Below the pieces are notes generated by a model. It searched no databases. It was not told the origin of the DNA and worked only from the letters and a program-made list of their open reading frames with translations. From Candidatus Aenigmatarchaeota archaeon (GTDB taxonomy: Archaea > Aenigmatarchaeota > Aenigmatarchaeia > GW2011-AR5), in the NCBI GenBank assembly GCA_016198685.1, contig JACQID010000006.1, positions 124,001 to 188,000 of the forward strand: DNA of 64,000 nucleotides, given 5' to 3'. The stretch's first letter is position 1. Every line of letters starts with the position of its first letter. Position numbers and translations under genes: made by a program. Positions 26,105-34,510 of the stretch are shown here, one piece after another.

Positions 26105-26575
26105 CTACTTTAGCTGCAAAATATGCGATTCTTTGGATTCGTAAAAGCAGAATAATGTGAGAGTCCTTTCCACTTCCGGCATGTTCCATAGCGTATCCAC
26201 GACCCATTTTCCTATCTCCTTTTCGCTCTTTCCCCTTACCTTTATCAACGCGTCATATTCTCCGGTGACGAGATAAGCTTCCTGAACTTCCGGCAATTTT
26301 GCCAATGCCTGGCCTATGTGTTCGGATTTCATTTTGCCGTCTTTTCTTACATATCTTTTCACCAGTACCATAGCCACGGTAGGCAGGCCGATCTTCTCCG
26401 GGTCCAGTATGGCGGAGAACCCTTTTATCAAGCCCCGGTTTCTCATGCGCGTGATCCTCTGATACACAGTAGTGGCGGGCATGCCCAATTTCCTGCCCAA
26501 AGTCCTTGTGGACTGGCGGCAGTTTTTTTGAAGCTCGGCCAAGATATCCTTATCCTTCTTGTCCAATTCGTACAT
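26105..26575 (-). CDS. Lrp/AsnC-family transcriptional regulator
   Basis: A 156-residue two-domain regulator. The N-terminal helix-turn-helix reads MYELDKKDKDILAELQKNCR, STRTLGRKLGMPATTVYQRI. The C-terminal RAM domain carries VQEAYLVTGEYDALIKVRGK (the G-[ED]-Y-D ligand-binding loop). Such proteins form octamers that respond to amino acids. Its neighbours (FKBP, phosphoserine-phosphatase-like HAD, SerRS) suggest serine metabolism as one possible target, but this is guesswork. The AT-rich gap to 26701 holds its promoter. Confidence 0.9.
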   Translation of the reverse strand: MYELDKKDKDILAELQKNCRQSTRTLGRKLGMPATTVYQRITRMRNRGLIKGFSAILDPEKIGLPTVAMVLVKRYVRKDGKMKSEHIGQALAKLPEVQEAYLVTGEYDALIKVRGKSEKEIGKWVVDTLWNMPEVERTLTLFCFYESKESHILQLK

Positions 26576-26700
26576 TATTTTACCCTTAATTGCGTATATT
26601 GTCCATATTTTTTAATCAAATTATTTATATTGTATGTTTAAATGTTCATAGGCACGAAGAAATTTATCATTCCTTCTGCAAATATGCCGGGTGATAGAAT

Positions 26701-27397
26701 ATGATACCGGTTCTCATGAACTACAGGAATACGGGAAACAGGAAAATTCTGGTCTCGGATTGCGAGGGAACGCTGACGAGAAAGGAATTCATGGAGGAGC
26801 TCGGCAGGTACGCTACCGGTGAGTGCCTTTCTGGACGGCCGTAAAATTGCGATAGGGGGCTATATGCGGGAGATAACCCGTCGTGGCATGACGGGCGAGA
26901 TGCCATTCGCCGATTCCCTGAATGCAAGAGCGAGGGCCATGGGCGAACGGATGACGCTTGCGGAAATGGAAGACATATGCGGCAACGTGAAACCAAGAGG
27001 GGGACTGGGATATGCATTGGACGTCCTCACCCGCGAAGGCTACGATCTGGCGGTCGTCAGCGGCGGCATATATCCTTTAGTGGAAGCGTTTACGCAGAGC
27101 AACGGCATTCAGGCGGATTACATGGCAGCATCGGGAATTACAAGGCTTGCGGGAAGAATATCCGGAGTGATGCCCCTTACCGATAAAAGAGAGGTTGTAA
27201 ATCATTTCAGGAATATCGGATATCAGTACATAGCCGCTATGGGCGACGGGGCAAACGATCGCAGCATGAAGGCCGCCGCCGACCTGTTTGTCTGGATCGA
27301 ACCAAAACCGGGCATGGTCGAAACGGGGGACATGGTGCTCTCAGGTAATGATTTAAGTCTGCTGCCTGATATCCTATTAAATTACAGGAGAAAGTGA
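26701..27397 (+). pseudogene. HAD phosphatase (phosphoserine phosphatase-like) split by a frameshift
   Basis: From ATG 26701, with a GGGTGAT ribosome site, the frame reads KILVSDCEGTLTRKEFMEEL, the HAD motif I with DxE instead of DxD (as in ThrH). It stops at about 26842 after RYATGECLSGRP. In the next frame, from about 26819, the protein continues SAFLDGRKIAIGG, then VVSGGIYPLVEAF (motif II), and AAMGDGANDRSMKAAADLFV (motif IV) with a normal C-terminus. One extra base near 26812-26822 separates the halves. The intact protein would be about 231 residues. With SerRS next door it may act on phosphoserine. Real decay, programmed frameshift or assembly error are open. Confidence 0.8.
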
Positions 27398-27401
27398 TGC
27401 C

Positions 27402-28682
27402 ATGCTTGACATAAAGATGATACGCGAGAAGCCTTCGGAAGTAAGAAAAAATCTTGAACGAAGGCATGACCCGTCGATACTTGCGCGGCTGGATGAAGCG
27501 ATCAAGGCAGATGCCGAGAGAAGAGACGTGATAAAGCAAGTCGAAGCCCTGAAGAAAAAACGGAATGAAATAACCAAGGAGGTTTCTTCTCTCAAGGCAA
27601 AGGGCAATGACGCCAAGAAGGAACTCAAGGACGCCGGAGAAGTTGCGGCTAAAATATCAAAGCTTGACATTGAACAGGCGAAGCTGGACGAAAAAACAAA
27701 GCTTCTGCTTATGGGGATACCGAATCTCTTGCACGAATCGGTGCCCGAAGGAAAAGACGATACGGACAATGCGGTCGTCAAGACGGCCGGCGGCACGCTT
27801 GGTTTCACGTTCAAGCCCAAGAACCATCTGGAAATCGCGCTTGCGCTGGGACTGATAGACGAGGAGCGGGCGTCAAAGGTTTCCGGTACCGGATTCTTTT
27901 ATCTTAAGGAAGAGCTTGCCATACTTGACATGGCAATAGTCCGTTATACGATTGATTTTCTTCGAAAAAGAGGGCTCAAACTCATAGAGCCGCCTTTCAT
28001 GATGAGAAAGAAGGCCTATGAAGGTGTCGTTTCATTGGAAGACTTTGAAAACGTGATGTACAAGATAGAAGACGAAGACCTGTACATGATTGCAACGTCC
28101 GAGCATCCTATAGGCGCCATGCTGGGCGATGAAATAGTGCTTGAGAAAGACCTTCCGATGAAATTTGTCGGCGTCTCGCCCTGTTTCCGTAAAGAGATAG
28201 GAGCGCACGGGAAATATACCAAGGGAATATTCCGTGTTCACCAGTTCAATAAGGTAGAGCAGTTCGTTTTTTCAAGACCTGAAGACTCGTGGAAATTACA
28301 CGAGGAACTGCAGAAGAATTCGGAGGAGCTTTTGGAAAGCCTTGGCATAAAGTTCCGCGTTGTGAATGTATGCACTGGAGACATAGGGAGCATTGCTGCC
28401 AAGAAATATGATATTGAATTTCTTATGGCAGACGGGAATTACCGCGAAATCGGCTCGAATTCCAATTGCACGGATTACCAAGCCCGCAGGCTGGGAATAC
28501 GATACAAGGAAAAAGAAGGCATGGCTGTGAAAGGCTTCGTGCATACATTGAACAACACAGCCGCAGCGACAAGCCGCGTGATGGTCGCTATTCTTGAGCA
28601 GTTCCAGCAGGCGGACGGGTCGGTGGCGATACCGGCAGTTTTGCAGCCGTATTGCGGGTTCGCGGAAATGAAGAGAAAATAG
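27402..28682 (+). CDS. serS: Seryl-tRNA synthetase
   Basis: A 426-residue class IIa synthetase. It starts MLDIKMIREKPSEVRKNLER, then a long coiled-coil arm (residues 30-105) that grips the long variable arm of tRNA-Ser. Motif 2 is CFRKEIGAHGKYTKGIFRVH and motif 3 is TLNNTAAATSRVMVAILEQF. TSEHPIGAML marks the serine pocket. It is the common, not the methanogen-type rare, SerRS. The window's tRNA-Ser has an unusually long variable arm that this enzyme would need to accept after splicing. It follows the HAD gene by 4 bp. Confidence 0.95.
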   Translation: MLDIKMIREKPSEVRKNLERRHDPSILARLDEAIKADAERRDVIKQVEALKKKRNEITKEVSSLKAKGNDAKKELKDAGEVAAKISKLDIEQAKLDEKTKLLLMGIPNLLHESVPEGKDDTDNAVVKTAGGTLGFTFKPKNHLEIALALGLIDEERASKVSGTGFFYLKEELAILDMAIVRYTIDFLRKRGLKLIEPPFMMRKKAYEGVVSLEDFENVMYKIEDEDLYMIATSEHPIGAMLGDEIVLEKDLPMKFVGVSPCFRKEIGAHGKYTKGIFRVHQFNKVEQFVFSRPEDSWKLHEELQKNSEELLESLGIKFRVVNVCTGDIGSIAAKKYDIEFLMADGNYREIGSNSNCTDYQARRLGIRYKEKEGMAVKGFVHTLNNTAAATSRVMVAILEQFQQADGSVAIPAVLQPYCGFAEMKRK

Positions 28683-28734
28683 TAACTATTAATTAGTAGT
28701 AAATCTTTAAATATTCTGCCTGCCAATTAAATAG

Positions 28735-29382
28735 ATGGCATTCGTGTTCGGTCGGAAAAAGCTTCAGCCGCATTTCAATATTTTGACGCAGGCAGAATAT
28801 GCGGAGAATCTGGAAGAGGCACTGGCCAATCCCCATCAATATGAGGACCGTTCGTCAGGGTATATGCTGACGGAGCTTGGTTTGTGGGTCGCGGAAAGAT
28901 TCAAGGACAAGCCTGTCATAGACCTTGCGTGCGGCAGCCCAAAATCCGTGAAAAGGATGTACAGGTTGGCGTCGGTGGCAGGAACGAGTGACTACCTCGG
29001 AACGGATATTCTGGCAACGGGCAGGGGCGCGTACAAATCCGCGGTAGAAGGCGTAAAAGAAGGGATGCCGATGGAGAATTACCCGCGCTGGGATGTGTCG
29101 GACAAGGATATGCTACTTTTCCTGAAAGGACTGGCCAGAAACCTGAAAGGGAACGTATTATTCAACGGCATTGATGACGCGATAATCAGGAGGGACGATG
29201 CCGGCATAAGATACATGGACGAAGTATATTTGCAGATAAAGCGGCATCTTGCAGACGGCGGCATCGTGATAGGTTCCGGAGATTTGCACGGCTGGTTGGG
29301 ACGGTTCGCAGAGCATGAGTTTGAAAGGGTTGAGGATAACGGCCCTTACAGGAACAGCATAGGCATATTCATGGCGAAATAG
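28735..29382 (+). CDS. Predicted SAM-dependent methyltransferase-like protein
   Basis: A 215-residue protein with a Rossmann-like core. VIDLACGSPKSVKRM near residue 60 resembles motif I of class I methyltransferases, and YLGTDILATG the motif II acid. DGGIVIGSGDLHGWLGRFAE near the C-terminus fits the strand-6 region. The rest is not close to any family I know. It may methylate a small molecule or RNA, or may only share the fold. A TATA-like TCTTTAAATATT at about 28707-28718 suggests its own promoter. Confidence 0.65.
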   Translation: MAFVFGRKKLQPHFNILTQAEYAENLEEALANPHQYEDRSSGYMLTELGLWVAERFKDKPVIDLACGSPKSVKRMYRLASVAGTSDYLGTDILATGRGAYKSAVEGVKEGMPMENYPRWDVSDKDMLLFLKGLARNLKGNVLFNGIDDAIIRRDDAGIRYMDEVYLQIKRHLADGGIVIGSGDLHGWLGRFAEHEFERVEDNGPYRNSIGIFMAK

Positions 29383-29455
29383 AGCGGCATCGATATAGTG
29401 CGGCAAATGATTCTATTTATTTAAACATATACTATATTATTATCATTTGAAATAT

Positions 29456-31648
29456 ATGGCGCACACTCTCATCATTTGCGAGAAACCGACGGCTTCCAAG
29501 AGCATTGCCGAGGCTCTTGCAGAAGGCAAACCTAAAAAAATGTTTGAAGAAGGAAGCAAGGCAGTCTGGTACGAATTCCAGAGAGACGGCAAAAAATTTG
29601 TTACCGTCCCTGCAGTCGGCCATCTTTTTACGTTAAAGCAAATAGGCAAAGGATGGGAATACCCGAATTTTGACGTTGAATGGGTTCCTTCATTCAAGGC
29701 AAACCAGATGGCTGCATTCTCAGAGCCTTACTTCAGGAATATAGAGAAATTGGCATCTGATGCGGGCGATGTTATTGTAGCAACTGACTATGACGACGAA
29801 GGAGAGGTCATAGGTTTCAACATTCTCAATCTCATGCTTGGCAGAAAAGATGCTGCACGAATGAAATTCTCCACAATGACGAAGGCCGAGCTTGTTGACA
29901 GCTACCTTCACGCGGAAAAACATCTCAATAAAAATCTCATAGAGGCGGGGATGGCGCGTCATTATCTTGATTGGTACTATGGCATAAACCTAACGCGCGC
30001 CCTTACGAACGCAATAAAAAAGAGCGCCAAGCGATTCAGGATTCTATCAACAGGACGCGTTCAGGGGCCAACCCTCCACCTTTTGGCATCGCATGAAAAA
30101 ACGATAAAACTATTCAAATCAACGCCTTTTTGGCTCATACAACTTAATGTGAAGATAGGCAAAGAAACGCTTCTTGCGGACTACGCCGAAGACAAGATAT
30201 GGGAAAAAGCCAAGGCAGAAAGCGTTATGAAGAAAGCCTCTGCCAAGAAAGCAGTTGTAACGGATGTAGAAAAAAAGCTGGTGACACAGGCACCGCCCAA
30301 GCCTTACAACACTACATCATTCCTTAGCGATATTTACAGGTATTTCGGGTATTCACCCCAGCAAGGCTTGAATATAGCCGAGACGCTTTATCAGGCAGGA
30401 TACATATCTTATCCCAGAACTTCCTCGGAAAAACTGCCCCCTGACATAAATTATAAAAAAATTATCAGCGCCCTTGGCAAACAGAAAGACTATTCAAAGG
30501 GAGCAGAAGTCCTTCTTAAAAAAGAACTCAAACCTCATGAAGGTGCGCGTACGGATCCGGCTCATCCGGCAATCTATCCTACAGGCGAGATTCCGTCAAA
30601 AGCGGGCGACAAACAGAAGAAAGTTTATGATCTTCTAGTAAGAAGATTCATGGCGTGCTTTGGCGATCCTGCTAAAAGAGAAAGCCAGAAAATTATCCTT
30701 GATGTAAATGGCGAGGAGTTTCTCATTCACGGAAAGAAGACCATAGAGAAAGGCTGGCTTTCGCTTTATGGAAAATACGCCCAGCGTGAGGATCAGGCAT
30801 TGCCTGATGTGAAAAAAGATGATTCGTTGGAGATAGTAAGCGTAGATATGCTTGACAAAGAAACGCAGCCTCCTGCCAGGTACTCGCAGGGTTCTGTACT
30901 AAAGGAAATGGAAGAGAAAAATCTCGGAACGAAAGCAACCCGAGCGCAGATCCTTCAGATACTTTACAATCGTGGTTATGTCATAGGGAAGAGCATAGAA
31001 GTCACAGAACTTGGCCAGCAGCTTTCTGATATACTTGAGAAGAATGTGCCCGATGTCGTCTCGGAGAAACTTACCGGCATGTTTGATCAGATGACAGAAA
31101 ATATTGAACTTGGCAAAGAAAAGCGTGAGCACGTGCTTAAGGAAGCCCAGAAGGAACTATCGAAAATATCATCCGAGTTCAAGAAAAAGGAAATGAAAAT
31201 AGGAGAGGAACTCACAAAAGCAGTCATCGCGACACAGGACAAGCAATCGATACTTGGGACATGCAAGGAATGCCACGGCACCCTTAAAGTTCACAAGCTC
31301 TGGAGAACGGGCAAACGTTTTGTCGGTTGCACGGGCTACAAGAACGGATGCCGTGTTGGATTCCCGCTGCCCAGGGAAGGCACGATAATGAATACCGAGA
31401 AAATATGCGAGGAATGCAAAACGCCGATAATACAGGTATATTCACAGGGGAGAAGGCCGTTTAGAATGTGCCTTGACATAAACTGCGTAACGAAGAAGGA
31501 TTGGCTGGATAAAAACAAACTCAAGAAGGCCAAGCAGGAAAGCATAGCGGCTTCCCGGGAAGCCGAGAAATTGAAGTGTTCGTGTACCAAAAGCTTCAAA
31601 AGTAATAGAGCCCTTAGTATGCATAGAAAAAAGGAGGGTCATGAATGA
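29456..31648 (+). CDS. topA: DNA topoisomerase I (type IA) with C-terminal C2H2-like finger
   Basis: About 730 residues from ATG 29456 (MAHTLIICEKPTASKSIAEA). The Toprim domain has ATDYDDEGEVIGF. The catalytic tyrosine lies in AGYISYPRTSSEKLP near residue 320. The C-terminal third has two zinc-ribbon-like units (GTCKECHGTLKV with GCTGYKNGC, and KICEECKTPIIQ with MCLDINC). The last 25 residues read CSCTKSFKSNRALSMH plus a second histidine five residues on, the hydrophobic pattern of a classical C2H2 finger with a CxC start. The enzyme relaxes negative supercoils. The finger is unusual for archaeal TopA. It overlaps the next gene by 4 bp. Confidence 0.93.
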   Translation: MAHTLIICEKPTASKSIAEALAEGKPKKMFEEGSKAVWYEFQRDGKKFVTVPAVGHLFTLKQIGKGWEYPNFDVEWVPSFKANQMAAFSEPYFRNIEKLASDAGDVIVATDYDDEGEVIGFNILNLMLGRKDAARMKFSTMTKAELVDSYLHAEKHLNKNLIEAGMARHYLDWYYGINLTRALTNAIKKSAKRFRILSTGRVQGPTLHLLASHEKTIKLFKSTPFWLIQLNVKIGKETLLADYAEDKIWEKAKAESVMKKASAKKAVVTDVEKKLVTQAPPKPYNTTSFLSDIYRYFGYSPQQGLNIAETLYQAGYISYPRTSSEKLPPDINYKKIISALGKQKDYSKGAEVLLKKELKPHEGARTDPAHPAIYPTGEIPSKAGDKQKKVYDLLVRRFMACFGDPAKRESQKIILDVNGEEFLIHGKKTIEKGWLSLYGKYAQREDQALPDVKKDDSLEIVSVDMLDKETQPPARYSQGSVLKEMEEKNLGTKATRAQILQILYNRGYVIGKSIEVTELGQQLSDILEKNVPDVVSEKLTGMFDQMTENIELGKEKREHVLKEAQKELSKISSEFKKKEMKIGEELTKAVIATQDKQSILGTCKECHGTLKVHKLWRTGKRFVGCTGYKNGCRVGFPLPREGTIMNTEKICEECKTPIIQVYSQGRRPFRMCLDINCVTKKDWLDKNKLKKAKQESIAASREAEKLKCSCTKSFKSNRALSMHRKKEGHE

Positions 31649-32235
31649 GATGCGCTGCACTCGTAATAGCGTGCCTTCTTGCTGCAGGATGCGTACAACC
31701 GAATTTAGAATATAATGGATACGATTTTGCAAAATATGGCCAGAACGGCATAAGTGCTACGGGAGACAAAGTCGTGTATTTTAATCCTTCTAATCTGCCT
31801 GAAAATGCTCTTCCTGCCGATTACATATTTTTCAGCTACGATGACTGCGACAAGTCCGCTGCCGAGCAATTGAAGCATAACGAGACCCGCATCATGGGAC
31901 CCTTCAATTGCGTTTTGGGCATGGCAGGCGGTATTTACTCCATGGAGCCTAACGAAAGAATGACATTCGATTTTGGCGAGATGGTAATAGAATCATCTTC
32001 TGCAATAAAGGATAACAAGCAGGGAAACGGCTATCTTGTGACGTTTGACGGAATGAGCCTTTATTATAACGACGGAGACAGGGTGAGCGCAGTAGACTCG
32101 AACGTTGATATAGCATTCCTCACTTATGGCGGCGCGGCGAATACAATACATCCAAAAATAGCAGTTCCATTAGCCAATGGCGCAGAATTTGAGTCTGCGC
32201 TTGAAGGTACAGGCATAGAAGTACGCGCAATCTGA
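31645..32235 (+). CDS. Lipoprotein with degenerate metallo-beta-lactamase fold
   Basis: A 196-residue protein starting MRCAALVIACLLAAGCVQPN, with a lipobox and export signal. The rest follows the UlaG-like MBL pattern: VVYFNPSNLPENALPADYIF, then FSYDDCDKSAAEQLK where active enzymes have ITHxHxDH, GMAGGIYSMEPNERM (the P-G-E segment) and GYLVTFDGMSLYYNDGD (the GD-containing strand). All metal-binding histidines are replaced, so it is probably not a hydrolase but a binding or structural protein on the cell surface. The fold assignment is my inference from the spacing of strands. It overlaps topA by 4 bp. Confidence 0.65.
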   Translation: MRCAALVIACLLAAGCVQPNLEYNGYDFAKYGQNGISATGDKVVYFNPSNLPENALPADYIFFSYDDCDKSAAEQLKHNETRIMGPFNCVLGMAGGIYSMEPNERMTFDFGEMVIESSSAIKDNKQGNGYLVTFDGMSLYYNDGDRVSAVDSNVDIAFLTYGGAANTIHPKIAVPLANGAEFESALEGTGIEVRAI

Positions 32236-32291
32236 TTTTCAGCCGGGAAATAATTTGCGCAAAGGGTGCTATTAATAAGTTTTTTGACGAT

Positions 32292-33197
32292 ATGATTTTC
32301 ATGTGGGACAGGAACAGTCTTGTATCTGTGACGCAACTTTCCCGTTCCGACATCGAAGAAATATTATCCGTTGCTTCTTCGTTTGTGAGGGAGCCACGGG
32401 AGTTATGCAAAGGCAAGATACTTGCTAATATATTTTTCGAGCCTTCGACAAGGACTGAGAAAAGTTTTCAGTCAGCAATGTACCGTCTGGGCGGCCAAGT
32501 GCTAACACATAAGGATGCAGGATCTTCCAGAGAAAAAGGCGAAACAAAGGAAGACACCATAAGGATACTTGCGGGTTACGCTGACATAGCAGTCATACGC
32601 GATGATGAAGAGGGGCAAATCATGCGGTATGCCGCGCTTGCCGGCGTGCCGGCGATCAATGCCGGCGACGGCTCGAATGAGCATCCAACGCAATCACTGC
32701 TTGATGCGTTTACAATAATGCAGGAGCATGGAAGGCTGGAAAATCTGAGAATTGCATTTCTCGGCGACCTGAAATACGGAAGGACCGTGCATTCATTGAT
32801 GAAAGTTCTTTCGCTCTTTCCCGGAAATGAGATGTATTCAATAACCCCATCTTCATTGACTCTCCCTGCGGAAATGCGATTTATCGAGGCAGGTCATTAT
32901 GATGTTGAAAACATGGAAAAGGCGCTGAACGAAATAAAGCCCGATGTTGTATATTGTACGCGCGTTCAGAAAGAGCGTCTTAAAGGCGAGAAAGGAAGTT
33001 ATATTATGCATCGTGAAATACTTGAGGCTCTGCCGACAACCTGCCGTGTACTTCATCCATTGCCAAGGTCAAATGAAATAAACGCTGACATGGACTCGGA
33101 TCCAAGAGTAATACCTTTCAAGCAGGCTAGAAACGGAGTTCCGGTAAGAATGGCAGTGATTTCCATGATGCTAAAAGCCAAGAAGGAACTTGAATAG
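32292..33197 (+). CDS. pyrB: Aspartate carbamoyltransferase, catalytic chain
   Basis: A 301-residue enzyme. FFEPSTRTEKSFQSAMYRLG holds the carbamoyl-phosphate site (STRT), NEHPTQSLLDAFTIM the second motif and VLHPLPRSNEINADMDSDPR the aspartate-binding 240s loop. It makes N-carbamoyl-aspartate, step two of pyrimidine synthesis. No regulatory pyrI follows, so the enzyme may not be controlled by nucleotides in the usual manner. It is located 6 kb from the pyrFEDC cluster. The TATA-like element TATTAATAAG lies at about 32270-32279. Confidence 0.95.
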   Translation: MIFMWDRNSLVSVTQLSRSDIEEILSVASSFVREPRELCKGKILANIFFEPSTRTEKSFQSAMYRLGGQVLTHKDAGSSREKGETKEDTIRILAGYADIAVIRDDEEGQIMRYAALAGVPAINAGDGSNEHPTQSLLDAFTIMQEHGRLENLRIAFLGDLKYGRTVHSLMKVLSLFPGNEMYSITPSSLTLPAEMRFIEAGHYDVENMEKALNEIKPDVVYCTRVQKERLKGEKGSYIMHREILEALPTTCRVLHPLPRSNEINADMDSDPRVIPFKQARNGVPVRMAVISMMLKAKKELE

Positions 33198-33275
33198 CAG
33201 ACCAAGCAGCATCGCGCTGCCTCCGATCACCGTTATCACGCTTAATATGAGAAACGCGTTCATGTATTCGTGCAT
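33171..33275 (-). CDS. Possible 34-residue single-span membrane protein
   Basis: On the minus strand a short frame reads MHEYMNAFLILSVITVIGGS followed by AMLLGLLFKFLLGF. It has one clear transmembrane helix and almost nothing else. It overlaps the last 27 bp of pyrB in the antisense direction. An AT-rich stretch upstream (33298-33310) could serve as a promoter. Chance cannot be excluded for such a short frame. Confidence 0.4.
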   Translation of the reverse strand: MHEYMNAFLILSVITVIGGSAMLLGLLFKFLLGF

Positions 33276-33339
33276 TTTACATCAAGCAGTTCTAAGACCT
33301 TAAAAATATTTAACAGTTTGCTTATTCCTGAGTTCCTAT

Positions 33340-34035
33340 TCAAATTATCCCCAAGAGCTTGACTTCCTTCAACTTGTCTTCTTTGATCTCGAATTCAACG
33401 CTTTTGCTTTCCGCCACCGAACGGTGTTTGCGGATGATGGCCAGCCGATGACCGGCGGCTTCGGTTTTCTTTATCTCAATGAGCGCCTTTGACCAGTACT
33501 TGCTTATTGTGCGCGATGTCATCTCAATTTTCTCCCCTTCCTTTCCGTCCCCGCGAATCCCGTAGACGTGGTTGGTGACTATGACCGGAATCTTTAGGGT
33601 CCTTGCGATGCGTGACAGCACCGAGTACTGTGTTGCAAGTTGGCGGTTTATGGCTTGGAAATTATCGTCGTCAAGTTCCAACCTATAGAGCGAAACTATA
33701 GAATCCACAACTATGAGGCCGATGCTCTTCTTCTCCATGCTTTTATCAAGGCGCAGAATCTCGGCGTGCTGCTGTTTCCACGAAGTGGGTTCTACAAAAG
33801 ATACGTTTTTCAGCAGCTCTTCGGTGCCGCCAAGTTGGAAATATCTGTCAAGGGAGAACGAGCCTTCGGTGTCGATATATACGACATGCTTGCTATCCTT
33901 CGCGGCCTGTATCGCAGCGCATATTGCAATATTCGTCTTGCCCACGCCTGCCGGGCCGTATAAGTTCGTTATGGCGTCGTCCTCTATGCCACCGTCCAGT
34001 ATCTTGTCAAGCGGCGTATTTGTGGCTATTTTCAT
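33340..34035 (-). CDS. radB: RadB recombinase paralogue
   Basis: A 231-residue RecA-family ATPase without the N-terminal helix-hairpin-helix domain of RadA, which is diagnostic for RadB. Walker A is LYGPAGVGKTNIAICAA; Walker B is IGLIVVDSIVSLYRLE. ATQYSVLSRIARTLKIPVIV and TNHVYGIRG follow. RadB assists RadA in strand exchange and is typical of Euryarchaeota and DPANN. The start MKIATNTPLDKILDGG is clear. It is divergent from the gene at 34135. Confidence 0.92.
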   Translation of the reverse strand: MKIATNTPLDKILDGGIEDDAITNLYGPAGVGKTNIAICAAIQAAKDSKHVVYIDTEGSFSLDRYFQLGGTEELLKNVSFVEPTSWKQQHAEILRLDKSMEKKSIGLIVVDSIVSLYRLELDDDNFQAINRQLATQYSVLSRIARTLKIPVIVTNHVYGIRGDGKEGEKIEMTSRTISKYWSKALIEIKKTEAAGHRLAIIRKHRSVAESKSVEFEIKEDKLKEVKLLGII

Positions 34036-34110
34036 AGTTATTTTATCGGACGAAAGGATAAAACAGCGGCGTATAAATTAGCATTCTTCGTTATACTAAT
34101 GATTTAAATA

Positions 34111-34136
34111 ATTTAGCATTACGTATAATGCTAAAT
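34111..34136. promoter_or_regulatory. 26-bp inverted repeat overlapping a start codon
   Basis: ATTTAGCATTA (34111-34121) and TAATGCTAAAT (34126-34136) are perfect 11-bp arms around CGTA. The second arm covers the first two bases of the ATG at 34135, so a bound protein would block transcription or translation there. A further half-site, AATTAGCATT, occurs at 34076-34085 toward radB. The site could be an autoregulatory operator for the small downstream gene, or a stem that hides the start. Confidence 0.6.
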
Positions 34137-34488
34137 GGCCATACGGATAGAAATCCGGAAGAGCGGCGGCGAATGCATCATAATAAGCTTCCATACAAAT
34201 CCGGAGCGCTTCTCATCGGATTACGAGAGAATAGCGTTCTTCCGCAAGCTTCACGGCTGGAAGCAGACCGTGCCGAGGAACGGGAAGAATTACGAGTACA
34301 GGCGTAACGGCCTGCTGGACAGCGTTCCGCACGAGAAGATAGCGGATTCAGTTTTCCTTGTGGCTAAGGAACACATGAGAATTATGGAGGAATTCTTCCG
34401 TGAATGGGAAGAAAAAGTTGATTATGATATTATGGATGTCGTGCTGAAGGCCAGAAGACAGGGCCATAATAAACGGTCAAATATATAA
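34135..34488 (+). CDS. Small charged protein of unknown function, 117 residues
   Basis: The frame starts at ATG 34135, inside an inverted repeat, and reads [20 protein letters not shown] with a helical, charged C-terminal half ([20 protein letters not shown]). There are no membrane segments or cysteine clusters. I do not recognise the family. It lies 22 bp ahead of cdc48 and may be cotranscribed with it. The conserved-looking operator-like repeat suggests regulated expression, perhaps by the protein itself. Confidence 0.7.
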   Translation: MAIRIEIRKSGGECIIISFHTNPERFSSDYERIAFFRKLHGWKQTVPRNGKNYEYRRNGLLDSVPHEKIADSVFLVAKEHMRIMEEFFREWEEKVDYDIMDVVLKARRQGHNKRSNI

Positions 34489-34510
34489 GTTTGGGAGGGG
34501 AATAGTTATG

